A stretch of DNA of 64,000 nucleotides from Burkholderia sp. NRF60-BP8 (GTDB lineage Bacteria; Pseudomonadota; Gammaproteobacteria; Burkholderiales; Burkholderiaceae), in NCBI RefSeq assembly GCF_001522585.2, contig NZ_CP013373.1, positions 3,038,001-3,102,000 on the forward strand, in the 5' to 3' direction. Below are positions 25,802 to 34,549 of this stretch, in pieces; the stretch's first letter is position 1, and the number at the start of each line of letters is the position of its first letter. The position numbers and the translations under genes are program-made. The notes under the pieces were generated by a model. That model was not told the origin of the DNA. It saw nothing but the letters and a program-made list of their open reading frames with translations, and did no database searches.

Positions 25802-26092
25802 ATGTACGTCATCGACATCCACTACACCGCGTCGCTCGAGCGCATCGACGACGCGCTCGAACGCCACCGCGCGTACCTGCAGCCGCAGTTCGACAAGGGC
25901 ATCTTCATCGCGGCGGGGCCGAAGGTGCCGCGCGAAGGCGGCGTGATCCTCGCGGCCCGCATCGATCGCGACGCGCTCGACGCGATCCTCGAGACCGACC
26001 CGTTCGTCACCGAGGGGCTCGCCACGTATCGCGTGACGGAATTCCGGATCACGCGCGCCGCCTCCGGCTTCAACGTGCCGGCGCTGCCGTAA
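25802..26092 (+). CDS. YciI-family protein
   Basis: This 96-residue cytoplasmic protein with the YCII-related ferredoxin-like fold begins MYVIDIHYTASLERIDDALE. The family His and Asp positions appear as HRAYLQ and TDPFVTEG. YciI proteins are small dimers of uncertain biochemical role, sometimes linked to dehalogenase-like or muconolactone isomerase-like chemistry. It is divergent from the chemoreceptor and convergent with sco1, and appears to be a single-gene unit. Confidence 0.85.
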   Translation: MYVIDIHYTASLERIDDALERHRAYLQPQFDKGIFIAAGPKVPREGGVILAARIDRDALDAILETDPFVTEGLATYRVTEFRITRAASGFNVPALP

Positions 26093-26233
26093 CGCGGCTT
26101 CGGCGCCACGCGCGCGCATGCCGACGCGCCGCCCGGCGGGCAGCGCATGCGCACCACGATGAGAGAGGAAAAACGCGACGGCGCAGGACGGCCGTCACGC
26201 GACACGCCGGGCCGCTCGCCCGGCAGCTGCCGG

Positions 26234-26851
26234 TCAGTCGACCAGCAGCTTCAGGTCGTGGACCCACGGGGCCGGGCCCTGGCCGTCGCGCACGAACAGG
26301 CGCAGCTTGCCGTCGCGGTCGAACACGTAGCTCGCGGCCGTGTGATCCATCGTGTAGCTGCCGGGCGTCTTGCCGGGCACCTTCGCGTAGTACACGCGGA
26401 AATCCTTCGTGACCTTCTTGAGCTGCGCTTCGTCGGCCGGCCGCAGGCCGATGAACGACGGATCGAACGCGGGCACGTACTGGCCGAGCAGCGCCGGCGT
26501 GTCGCGCTCCGGATCGACGGTGACGAACAGCACCTGCACGCGTTTCGCGGCATCCGGCCCGAGCTGCTTCAGCGCTTCGGACAATTCGGCCATCGTGGTC
26601 GGGCACACGTCCGGGCAATGCGTATAGCCGAAGAACATCACGACCGCACGGCCCTTGAAGTCGGCGAGCGTGCGGACCTTGCCGGTCGTATCGGGCAGCG
26701 AGAAGTCGCTGCCGAACTGCGTGTTGCCGGTGATGTCGAGATTCTGGAATTTCGGCGCGTTGTCGCATCCGGCGAGCAGCAGCGCTGCCGTGAATGCGCA
26801 CGCGAGCATCCAGCCTTGGCGCGCGCGGCGCCCGAACCGTGATGGGAGCAT
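26234..26851 (-). CDS. SCO1/SenC copper chaperone lipoprotein for cytochrome c oxidase
   Basis: This protein of about 205 residues delivers copper to the CuA site of CoxB. A basic N-terminus and lipobox LLLAGC are followed by the thioredoxin-like SCO fold with the copper-binding GYTHCPDVCPTTM (CxxxC) and the distal His in YTMDHTAASYVFD. It is last in the assembly operon SURF1, SCO-like, ctaA, ctaB, sco1. The ATG at 26851 is preferred to a TTG three codons upstream. Start is uncertain. Confidence 0.9.
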   Translation of the reverse strand: MLPSRFGRRARQGWMLACAFTAALLLAGCDNAPKFQNLDITGNTQFGSDFSLPDTTGKVRTLADFKGRAVVMFFGYTHCPDVCPTTMAELSEALKQLGPDAAKRVQVLFVTVDPERDTPALLGQYVPAFDPSFIGLRPADEAQLKKVTKDFRVYYAKVPGKTPGSYTMDHTAASYVFDRDGKLRLFVRDGQGPAPWVHDLKLLVD

Positions 26852-26869
26852 TGCGTTCAAACCGTGCGG

Positions 26870-27772
26870 TTACACGCCGAGCAGCGGGCGTGCATAGTGA
26901 TCGACGAGCAGCGCCGCGAACAGCAGCGACAGATAGACGATCGAGTAGCGGAAGGCCTTGCGGGCGAGTTCGTCCGAATAGTCGCGATGGATCTTCCACG
27001 CATACGCGAGAAACACCGCGCCGAGCAGCACCGCGCTCGTCAGGTAGACGGCCCCGCTCATCCCGGAAATGAACGGCATCAGCGTGACCGCGAACAGGAT
27101 CACTGTATACAGCAGGATGTGCAGGCGCGTGAACTTCTCGCCGTGCGTGACGGGCAGCATCGGCAGCCCGGCGTTCTCGTAATCCTTGCGGCGATAGAGC
27201 GCGAGCACCCAGAAATGCGGCGGCGTCCAGACGAAGATGATCAGCACGAGGATCCACGCGTCGCCCGGCACCGCGCCGGTGACCGCCGCCCACCCGAGCG
27301 CCGGCGGCATCGCGCCCGACGCGCCGCCGATCACGATGTTCTGCGGCGTCATCGGCTTGAGCAGCAGCGTGTAGATCACCGCGTAGCCGACGAACGTCGC
27401 GATCGTCAGCCACATCGTCAGCGGGTTCGTGAACGTATAGAGCGTCCATGCGCCGACGCTGCCGAGCACGGCCGAGAACAGCAGGATCTGCGGCGTCGTG
27501 ATCTCGCCGCGCGCGGACGGGCGCCACGCGGTGCGGCGCATCATCGCGTCGATCTTCTGCTCGACGAGGCAGTTGATCGCGAACGCGGCGCCGGCCAGCA
27601 GCCAGATGCCGACGGTGCCGCCGATCAGCACATGCCACGGCACCATGCCCGGCGTCGCGAGGAACATGCCGATCACCGCGCAGAACACCGCGAGCTGCGT
27701 GACACGCGGCTTCGTCAGCGCCATGTACTGGGAAAAGCGGCTACCGGGCGATTGGGAGAGGGTGCTTTGCAT
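26870..27772 (-). CDS. ctaB: Protohaem IX farnesyltransferase (haem O synthase)
   Basis: This 300-residue UbiA-family prenyltransferase attaches a farnesyl group to haem B. About nine membrane helices are present. The catalytic Asp-rich loop appears in [20 protein letters not shown], followed by [26 protein letters not shown] (two consecutive stretches). The frame is open upstream, but [10 protein letters not shown] at 27772, 8 bp after the ctaA stop, is the natural start. The product feeds CtaA. Confidence 0.95.
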
Positions 27773-27780
27773 GGGGGCGG

Positions 27781-28893
27781 TCACGCCGGGGCGGCGTCGC
27801 GCGCGGGCTGCGCGACACGGCCGGGGCGGCTTGAAAGGATGCGAAAGTTTAACATGACGACGAGCAGCAGCAGGATCGCGGCGCCGCCGTTGTGCGCGAC
27901 CGCGACCGGCAGCGGCCACTGCAGCACGATGTTGGTCAGGCCCGTCACGAACTGCAGCAGGACGACCAGCAGCACGCCGTTCGCGGGCCGCCGCAGCGAT
28001 GCGAAGCGGCGCATCTTCAGCGCGAACGCGACCAGATACGCGACCACGACGAACGCGAACGTGCGGTGCGTCCAATGGATCGCGACCAGCGCGTCCTGCG
28101 TGATCGCGTCGCCGTCCTTCGTCATCCCGAGCGCGCGCCACAGGTGGAAGCCGTGCTGGAAATCCATCGGCGGAATCCACTGGCCGTTGCAGGTCGGGAA
28201 GTCGGTGCACGCGAGCACCGCGTAGTTGGTGCTGACCCAGCCGCCGAGCGCGATCTGCACGACCAGCAGCACGAGCGCCGCGAGCGCGGCCGCCCGGTAG
28301 CGCCCGGCCTCCGGGTCATGCGACGGCAGCGGTGTCTGCCGCGCCGCGAGCCAGCCGAGCGTGCCGAGCAGCGTGAGGCCGAGCAGCAGGTGGATCGTGA
28401 CGATCACCGGCTGCAGCTTCATCGTGACCGTCCATGCGCCGAACGCACCCTGCACGAGAATCAGCAGCAGCAGGCTCGTCGGCCACCACGGCGACACGTG
28501 CAGCGGGCGGCGGCGCAGCCGCGCGGCCCACGCGATCGCCACCTGCGCGATGATCAGCACGCCGATAGCCATCGCGAAATAACGATGGATCATCTCGATC
28601 CACGCCTTCGTCATGCTGACCGGCCCGGTCGGCATCGCCTGGTGCGCCGCCGTGATCGCCGCGTGCGCGATGAACGGCGACGACGTGCCGTAGCAGCCGG
28701 GCCAGTCGGGGCAGCCGAGCCCCGAATCGGTCAGCCGCGTGAAGCCGCCGAACATCACGAGGTCGAGGGTCAGGAACGTGGTGATCCACACGAGCTTGCG
28801 GAACTTGTCGTCGTCGGCCTTCACCCACACGTACGACAGCGGCAGCAGTGCGATGCACAGGCCGATCAGGCCGAGTTGCAGTAGATACGACAT
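27781..28893 (-). CDS. ctaA: Haem A synthase
   Basis: This 370-residue membrane enzyme oxidises the haem O methyl group to formyl, giving haem A for CoxA. The eight-helix COX15/CtaA pattern is clear, with [21 protein letters not shown] near residue 50, the haem-ligand histidines in [11 protein letters not shown] and [10 protein letters not shown], and the cysteine pair region [16 protein letters not shown]. It lies between the SCO-like gene and ctaB, all on one strand with short gaps. Confidence 0.95.
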
Positions 28894-28918
28894 CGGAATG
28901 GTGCCTCGTTCTCTCGCC

Positions 28919-29545
28919 TCAACCGATGCTCGACCACTTCAGCAGCTTCGTCACGTCCGACTTGATCTTGCTGGGATTCGGGTCTTTCGGGAAACGCATC
29001 ATCAGGTTGCCGTTCGGGTCGACCATGTAGATGTGGTCGGTGTCCTTCGTGCCGGCATCGGCCGGCAGCCACGCGGCCACCGCGGCCGGATCCGCGACGA
29101 ACCGGCGCGTGTCCGGATACGCGTCCAGCACCTTTTGCGGCGTCGCGCCCGCATCGCTGCGCAGCCACACCATCGTGATCCGGTGCCGCTCGCCCGCCTG
29201 CGTGACGCGGATCTGGCGCATGAAATACAGCTTGCGCGCGCAGGCGTCGTCGCACGCGCTGCGGTCGGTCATCACGAACAGCCAGACGCCGCGCAGCGAC
29301 GACAGCGGTACCGTCTTGCCGGTTTCGTCGGTGACCTGCAGATCCGCCGGGATCGGGCGCTGCGGCTCGATCAGCGTGCCGTAATTCGTCGACCCACCCT
29401 TCGGCTTGATCACGTAATAGGTGAAATACGACGCGATCATCGGTGCAGCGCACACGAGACCCAGCAGCACGAGCATCCAGCGGCCGCGCTTGCGGGCCGC
29501 GGCCGACATCGGCGCTGCGGCCGGACCTTGACGGGAAGATTGCAT
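28919..29545 (-). CDS. Membrane-anchored SCO-like thioredoxin-fold protein of the cox assembly operon
   Basis: This 208-residue protein has one N-terminal transmembrane helix (WMLVLLGLVCAAPMIASYF) and a periplasmic domain resembling SCO1, but the canonical CPDVC motif is replaced by SACDDACARKLYFMRQ, which keeps a CxxxC spacing. LSSLRGVWLFVMTDR and HIYMVDPNGNLMMRFP match the thioredoxin-like fold. Its place between SURF1 and ctaA suggests a role in copper delivery or disulfide reduction during oxidase assembly. That role is inferred from position. The ATG at 29545 is chosen over a TTG two codons earlier. Confidence 0.8.
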   Translation of the reverse strand: MQSSRQGPAAAPMSAAARKRGRWMLVLLGLVCAAPMIASYFTYYVIKPKGGSTNYGTLIEPQRPIPADLQVTDETGKTVPLSSLRGVWLFVMTDRSACDDACARKLYFMRQIRVTQAGERHRITMVWLRSDAGATPQKVLDAYPDTRRFVADPAAVAAWLPADAGTKDTDHIYMVDPNGNLMMRFPKDPNPSKIKSDVTKLLKWSSIG

Positions 29546-29605
29546 GGACAAATCAGACCTCTCGAAACGAACCCGCGGCGCCGGCGCCGCGTCCTGGCAT
29601 GGCGC

Positions 29606-30316
29606 TCACGCGCCGGTCGACTTCTTCGCCGCACGCCGCGCGGCGTACAGGCCGAAGCCGAGCGCGGCCGCCGCCATCGCCCACCACTGAAACATGTAAC
29701 CGTAATTGCGCTCGACGCCGGTCGTCGCCGCCGGCCAGTCGCGCACGAGCTTGTCGCCGTCGTCGCTCGTCTGCTGGATCACGAACGGCTGCAGCGGCAG
29801 CCCGGTTTCCTTTGCATACGCGGCGACGTCGAGGTTCTGCCGGATCTTCTGGTGCGCGGCCGACCCGCCTTCGCCGAGCTCGAACGCGCGCGACGCATCG
29901 GCGCGCGCGATGCCGACGATCTCGACCTCGCCCGCCGGCGTCGCGAACGGCTCGATCGCCGTGCGATCGGCGATGTTGCGCGGCAGCCAGCCGCGGTTCA
30001 CGAGCACGACGCCGCCGCCCGTGAGTTTAAACGGCATCACGACGTAAAAACCCGGCTGGTCGTTATACGGCCGATTGTCGAGGAACACCGCTTGCTCGGG
30101 CATGAAACGGCCTTTCGCCCGCACGCGGTGAAACTCGATCGACGCGAGCGGCACCGGCTGCGCGCCGAGATCGACCGGGGCCGCCTGCTCGTAGCGCGCG
30201 ATGCTCGCCTGCAGCGCCTCCTTCTGGTGTGCGCGGTCGCGTTGCCAGAAACCGAGACGGATCGTGACGGCGACGACGACGAGGATCAGCAGCGCAGGCA
30301 GCCAGCGAATCTTCAT
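29606..30316 (-). CDS. SURF1-family cytochrome c oxidase assembly protein
   Basis: This 236-residue protein has the two terminal helices of SURF1 (LPALLILVVVAVTIRLGFWQ and WWAMAAAALGFGLYAA) and a central soluble domain with FLDNRPYNDQPGFYV, LVNRGWLPRN and NYGYMFQWW. SURF1 helps load haem A into CoxA. The frame is open far upstream across the intergenic region, but MKIRWLPALL at 30316 fits the family start. It is the first gene of the assembly operon and divergent from the DUF2909 gene. Confidence 0.92.
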   Translation of the reverse strand: MKIRWLPALLILVVVAVTIRLGFWQRDRAHQKEALQASIARYEQAAPVDLGAQPVPLASIEFHRVRAKGRFMPEQAVFLDNRPYNDQPGFYVVMPFKLTGGGVVLVNRGWLPRNIADRTAIEPFATPAGEVEIVGIARADASRAFELGEGGSAAHQKIRQNLDVAAYAKETGLPLQPFVIQQTSDDGDKLVRDWPAATTGVERNYGYMFQWWAMAAAALGFGLYAARRAAKKSTGA

Positions 30317-30400
30317 CGTGCGGCCCGCCCGGCACGTGCGCGAAAGCGAAGTGCGATAATTATCCTCTTCCTTTCGAATTGCCGTCGTCCGGTTCGTGTC

Positions 30401-30610
30401 ATGCACATACTCGTTCCCATCGCCTTCGTCCTCATCATTGCCAGCATGGGCTCGGCGCTCTACTTCATGATGCACGACCGAGGCCATACGAAGCGCATGG
30501 TCTGGTCGCTCGCCACCCGCGTCGGGCTGTCGGTGTCGCTGTTCCTGTTCATCCTGTTCGCGAACTGGATGGGCTGGATCCATTCGACCGGCCTGCCGAT
30601 CGGACGTTGA
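30401..30610 (+). CDS. DUF2909-type twin transmembrane small protein
   Basis: This 69-residue protein has two hydrophobic helices (ILVPIAFVLIIASMGSALYF and GLSVSLFLFILFANWMG) linked by a basic hairpin MHDRGHTKRMVWS. This matches the DUF2909 twin-transmembrane proteins that sit among cox genes in many proteobacteria. Their function is not established; a part in oxidase assembly is often guessed. It is divergent from SURF1 (84 bp apart) and convergent with coxC. Confidence 0.82.
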   Translation: MHILVPIAFVLIIASMGSALYFMMHDRGHTKRMVWSLATRVGLSVSLFLFILFANWMGWIHSTGLPIGR

Positions 30611-30753
30611 TGCCGTTGCCGCGCCGGCTGCCGCAGCCGCTGTGACATTTCGCCGCACGGCCGCGCCACCAAGCAAAAGCGCCGCCTGACTGAGTCGCGG
30701 CGGCGCCGGGGCGGTGTCGGCCGCGGCTTCGCCGCCGCGCCCGCACACCAATG

Positions 30754-30787
30754 AAAACGGCCCGCGCATCGCTGCGCGGGCCGTTTT
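30754..30787. terminator. Terminator at the end of the coxB-coxC operon
   Basis: AAAACGGCCCGCGCA and TGCGCGGGCCGTTTTT form a perfect 15-bp stem around TCGC, with A and T runs at both ends. It can stop coxC transcripts and those of the facing DUF2909 gene. Confidence 0.92.
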
Positions 30788-30792
30788 TCCAT

Positions 30793-31650
30793 TTACAGCC
30801 AGTAGACGACGACGTACAGGCCGAGCCAGACGACGTCGACGAAGTGCCAGTACCACGCGGCGCCTTCGAACGCGAAGTGATGATCGGGCTTGAAGTGGCC
30901 GCGGATCATCCGCACCAGCACCACCGCGAGCATCGTGCCGCCGAGGAACACGTGGAAGCCGTGGAAGCCGGTCAGCAGGAAGAACGTCGAACCGTACACG
31001 CCCGAGTTCAGCGTCAGGTTCAGTTCGTTGTACGCGTGGTAGTACTCGAAGCCCTGCAGGAACAGGAAGCAGATCCCGAACACGAGCGTCGCGGCCAGCC
31101 ATGCAATCGCCTTCTTGCGATGATCGTCGCGCAGCGCGTGGTGCGAGATCGTCAGCGTCACGCCCGACGACAGCAGGAGCGCGGTGTTCAGCGTCGGGAT
31201 CGGCCACGGGCCCATCGTCTTGAAGTGACCGGCGAGCGCGGCGGGGCCTTCGTTCGGCCACACGGCGGAGAAGTCCGGCCAGATCAGCTTGTAGTCGAGG
31301 CTGCCGAGCTGGTGCAGCGCGATTTCACGCGCATAGAACAGCGCGCCGAAGAACGCGCCGAAGAACATGACTTCCGAGAAGATGAACCAGCTCATGCTCC
31401 AGCGGTACGACTTGTCGACGTTCTTGCCGTAATGACCGCCTTCCGATTCGGCGATCGCGTCGCCGAACCAGTGATACAGCGTGAAGAGCAACCACAGCAG
31501 GCCGAGCAGCGCCGTAAACGGCGCCCAGTCGTGACCGTTGATCCACAGCGCTACCGACCCGAGCATGACCAGCAGGCCGATGGCCGCGCTGATCGGATGC
31601 TGCGACGGATGCGGCACGAAATAGTACGGGGTCTGGTTTTGACCGCTCAT
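30793..31650 (-). CDS. coxC: Cytochrome c oxidase subunit III
   Basis: This 285-residue integral-membrane subunit has seven helices. The motifs WFIFSEVMFFGAFFGALFYA, the LLLSSGVTLTISHHAL helix and GFHGFHVFLGGTML are strongly conserved. Like mitochondrial COX3 it has the long helix I-II insertion. It is last in the operon coxB, coxA, small assembly protein, cox11, DUF2970, coxC. Subunit III stabilises CoxA and guides proton uptake. Confidence 0.96.
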   Translation of the reverse strand: MSGQNQTPYYFVPHPSQHPISAAIGLLVMLGSVALWINGHDWAPFTALLGLLWLLFTLYHWFGDAIAESEGGHYGKNVDKSYRWSMSWFIFSEVMFFGAFFGALFYAREIALHQLGSLDYKLIWPDFSAVWPNEGPAALAGHFKTMGPWPIPTLNTALLLSSGVTLTISHHALRDDHRKKAIAWLAATLVFGICFLFLQGFEYYHAYNELNLTLNSGVYGSTFFLLTGFHGFHVFLGGTMLAVVLVRMIRGHFKPDHHFAFEGAAWYWHFVDVVWLGLYVVVYWL

Positions 31651-31802
31651 GCTTGATTCTCCACTTCAGTCCAATTTGTGTACCGGAAACCGCTCCGGCT
31701 TTATTTCTTGCGCGGCGAGACCGCCGCCGCTCTTTCCTGCACGCCGCGCCGTGGCGCCGCGCACTGCATTCTTTCGTGGCCGCTAGCCGCGCGCCGCTCG
31801 CC

Positions 31803-32003
31803 TCAGCCCACGACGGCACGCACGATCAGGATCAGCACGCCGATGAACACGCCGGCCGCGATCAACGCGACGATCAGCACGTGCAGCGGATTGAGCTGCG
31901 TCGCATCGGCCTCCAGGTCGCGCCGCTTGCGCACCCCGAAGAACGACCACAGCACCGCTCTCAACGCCTGTCCGAACGTCCCGCTCCGCTTGATCTCCGT
32001 CAT
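31803..32003 (-). CDS. DUF2970 small membrane protein
   Basis: This 66-residue protein begins MTEIKRSGTFGQALRAVLWS and has one C-terminal transmembrane helix (LHVLIVALIAAGVFIGVLIL). The FFGVRKRRDLEAD segment before the helix is typical of DUF2970, a beta-proteobacterial family found between cox11 and coxC. Its function is unknown. The ATG at 32003 overlaps no neighbour and sits 16 bp after the cox11 stop. A gap of about 150 bp without a gene separates it from coxC. Confidence 0.83.
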   Translation of the reverse strand: MTEIKRSGTFGQALRAVLWSFFGVRKRRDLEADATQLNPLHVLIVALIAAGVFIGVLILIVRAVVG

Positions 32004-32019
32004 CGCCCCGCCTCCGTCT

Positions 32020-32631
32020 TCATGCGTCCGGCTTCGCCGCACCCTGCGCCGCCGCCGTGCTGCGCTGCGCCGGTGCCGGCGTGGCCGGGGTATTCAGCTC
32101 GAAGAACGTGTACGACAGCGTGATCGTCTTCACGTCCTTCGGCAATTTCGGGTCGATCACGAACACCACCGGCATCTTGCGCGACTCGTTCGCGGTCAGC
32201 GTCTGCTGCGTGAAGCAAAAGCACTCGATCTTCTTGAAGAACTCCGTCGCCTGCTTCGGCGCGTAGCTCGGAATCGCCTGCGCGACGACCGGCCGGCCCT
32301 GCCCGTTCGTCACGTCGTACACGATCGTCGTCAGCTCGCCCGGATGCACGTCGAGGCTGTTGTGCTCCGGCTTGAACCCGAGCGGCCCGCGTGCGTTCGC
32401 ATCGAACTCGACCGACACCGTGCGGCTATAGTCGACCTGCGAGTTCTTCACCTCGCGCTCGCTGACATCGCGCTGCACCAGGTTGTTGATGCCGGTGATC
32501 TGGCAGATCGCCCGATACATCGGGATCAGCGCGAAGCCGAAACCGAACATCAGCCCGGCCACGACGAAGAGCTTCACCAGCATCGAACGATTGAACGCAC
32601 GATCCACGGCGCCCTCTTCCGGCTTCGACAT
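32020..32631 (-). CDS. ctaG: Cytochrome c oxidase assembly protein Cox11/CtaG (CuB insertion)
   Basis: This 203-residue protein has one N-terminal transmembrane helix (LVVAGLMFGFGFALIPMYRA-like) and a periplasmic beta-sandwich domain. It carries the copper-binding CFCF motif in KKIECFCFTQQTL, and YRAICQITGINN follows the helix. Cox11 inserts copper into the CuB site of CoxA. A short Ala/Pro tail ends the protein. It lies between the 46-residue assembly protein and DUF2970 gene. Confidence 0.95.
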   Translation of the reverse strand: MSKPEEGAVDRAFNRSMLVKLFVVAGLMFGFGFALIPMYRAICQITGINNLVQRDVSEREVKNSQVDYSRTVSVEFDANARGPLGFKPEHNSLDVHPGELTTIVYDVTNGQGRPVVAQAIPSYAPKQATEFFKKIECFCFTQQTLTANESRKMPVVFVIDPKLPKDVKTITLSYTFFELNTPATPAPAQRSTAAAQGAAKPDA

Positions 32632-32666
32632 ACGACGACTTCCTCGCTACTGCGTCAATTACTGCA

Positions 32667-32807
32667 TCAGTGGGTGGACAGCCACCACTGCTTGATCACG
32701 ACACCCACAAAAAAAACGGCGGCGATGACGAGCAGGGTGAGGCCGAGCCGCTTGTTGCCCGCGCGGATCTGCTCGGGCGTTCGTCTTTCTTGTGGATTCC
32801 GGGTCAT
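32667..32807 (-). CDS. Cytochrome oxidase small assembly protein (46 residues)
   Basis: A short frame starting MTRNPQERRTPEQIRAGNKR, followed by a single helix LGLTLLVIAAVFFVGVVIKQ and ending WWLSTH. One-helix proteins with this RTPEQIRAGNKRLGL pattern sit between coxA and cox11 in beta-proteobacteria and are annotated as small oxidase assembly proteins. Their mechanism is unknown. It is translated between coxA and cox11 on the same strand with gaps of about 90 and 35 bp. Confidence 0.85.
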   Translation of the reverse strand: MTRNPQERRTPEQIRAGNKRLGLTLLVIAAVFFVGVVIKQWWLSTH

Positions 32808-32898
32808 CTGCAACTTCGCTGAAACTTCGCTGATCCATCGATTCGGCGCCCGCCGCGCCTGCCTGCGCGGCAGGCAGCGGCGGGCCGCCGGGTGACAC

Positions 32899-34506
32899 TT
32901 ATTCGACGTGCGGCGGTTGCTCGAACGTGTGGAAGGGAGCCGGGCTCGGCACCGTCCACTCGAGGCCCGTCGCGCCGTCCCACGGCTTGTCCGACGCCTT
33001 CTCCAGCTCGCCGCCGCCACGATAGGCCGGCAGCGCGACCGCGAACAGGAAGTACACCTGCGCGAGGCCGAAGCCGAATGCGCCGATCGTCGCCACCTGG
33101 TTGAAGTCCGTGAACTGCGCCGGGTAGTCCGCATAGCGGCGCGGCATGCCCGCGAGACCGACGAAGTGCATCGGGAAGAACGTCAGGTTGAAGAAGATCA
33201 TCGACGCCCAGAAGTGGATCTTGCCGCGCGTCTCGTTGTACATCCAGCCCGTCCACTTCGGCGCCCAGTAGTACCAGCCCGAGAACAGCGCGAACAGCGA
33301 GCCGGCCACCAGCACGTAGTGGAAGTGCGCGACCACGAAGTAGGTGCCGTGATACTGGATGTCGAGCGGCGCCATCGCGAGCATCAGGCCCGTCAGGCCG
33401 CCGAACGTGAACACGAACAGGAAGCCGATCGCGAACAGCATCGGCGTTTCGAACGTCATCGAGCCGCGCCACATCGTCGCGAGCCAGTTGAACACCTTCA
33501 CGCCCGTCGGCACCGCGATCAGCATCGTCGCGTACATGAAGAACAGCTGGCCGGTGACCGGCATGCCCGTGGCGAACATGTGGTGCGCCCAGACCATGAA
33601 CGACAGGATCGCGATCGACGCCGTCGCGTACACCATCGAGCTATAGCCGAACAGCGTCTTGCGCGCGAACGCCGGGATCACCTGCGACACGATCCCGAAC
33701 GCCGGCAGAATCATGATGTACACCTCGGGGTGGCCGAAGAACCAGAAGATGTGCTGGTACATCACCGGGTCGCCGCCGCCTGCCGCGTTGAAGAACGACG
33801 TGCCGAAGTGGCGGTCGAACAGCACCATCGTGATCGCGCCCGCCAGGACCGGCATCACGGCGATCAGCAGGTACGCGGTGATCAGCCACGTCCACGCGAA
33901 CATCGGCATCTTCATCAGCGTCATGCCCGGTGCGCGCATGTTCAGGATCGTCACGACGATGTTGATCCCGCCCATGATCGACGACGCGCCCATGATGTGG
34001 ACCGCGAAGATCGCGAAGTCCATGCCCGGGCCCATCTGCGTCGACAGCGGTGCGTACAGCGTCCAGCCGGCGGCCGTCGCGCCGCCCGGCGCGAAGAACG
34101 AACCGACCAGCAGCACGGCCGCGACCGGCAGCAGCCAGAAGCTGAAGTTGTTCATCCGCGCGAACGCCATGTCGGATGCGCCGATCTGCAGCGGAATCAT
34201 CCAGTTCGCGAAGCCGACGAAGGCCGGCATGATCGCGCCGAACACCATGATCAGGCCGTGCATCGTCGTGAGTTCGTTGAAGAACTCCGGACGCATGATC
34301 TGCAGGCCCGGCTCGAACAGCTCGGCACGGATGCCGAGCGCCATCACGCCGCCCGACAGGAACATGATGAACGAGAACAGCAGGTACAGCGTACCGATGT
34401 CCTTGTGGTTGGTGGCGAACAGCCAGCGACGCCAGCCGTGCGGGGCTTCGTGCGCGTGGTCGTCGTGCGCGTGGTCCGCGGCTACGTCGTGCCCGATGCT
34501 AGACAT
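32899..34506 (-). CDS. coxA: Cytochrome c oxidase subunit I
   Basis: This 535-residue haem-copper oxidase catalytic subunit binds haem a, haem a3 and CuB. WLFATNHKDIGTLYLLFSF opens helix I. The CuB and crosslinked His-Tyr region is in FWFFGHPEVYIMILPAFG, followed by WAHHMFATGMPV, and the haem ligands are in VVAHFHYVLVAGSLFA. An N-terminal His/Asp-rich tail (HAHDDHAHEAPHG-like) is an extra that could bind metal. It lies 43 bp after coxB. Confidence 0.97.
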   Translation of the reverse strand: MSSIGHDVAADHAHDDHAHEAPHGWRRWLFATNHKDIGTLYLLFSFIMFLSGGVMALGIRAELFEPGLQIMRPEFFNELTTMHGLIMVFGAIMPAFVGFANWMIPLQIGASDMAFARMNNFSFWLLPVAAVLLVGSFFAPGGATAAGWTLYAPLSTQMGPGMDFAIFAVHIMGASSIMGGINIVVTILNMRAPGMTLMKMPMFAWTWLITAYLLIAVMPVLAGAITMVLFDRHFGTSFFNAAGGGDPVMYQHIFWFFGHPEVYIMILPAFGIVSQVIPAFARKTLFGYSSMVYATASIAILSFMVWAHHMFATGMPVTGQLFFMYATMLIAVPTGVKVFNWLATMWRGSMTFETPMLFAIGFLFVFTFGGLTGLMLAMAPLDIQYHGTYFVVAHFHYVLVAGSLFALFSGWYYWAPKWTGWMYNETRGKIHFWASMIFFNLTFFPMHFVGLAGMPRRYADYPAQFTDFNQVATIGAFGFGLAQVYFLFAVALPAYRGGGELEKASDKPWDGATGLEWTVPSPAPFHTFEQPPHVE

Positions 34507-34549
34507 GAGAATCTCCTAATGCGAATACGTCGACTAACTCAGCGACACG

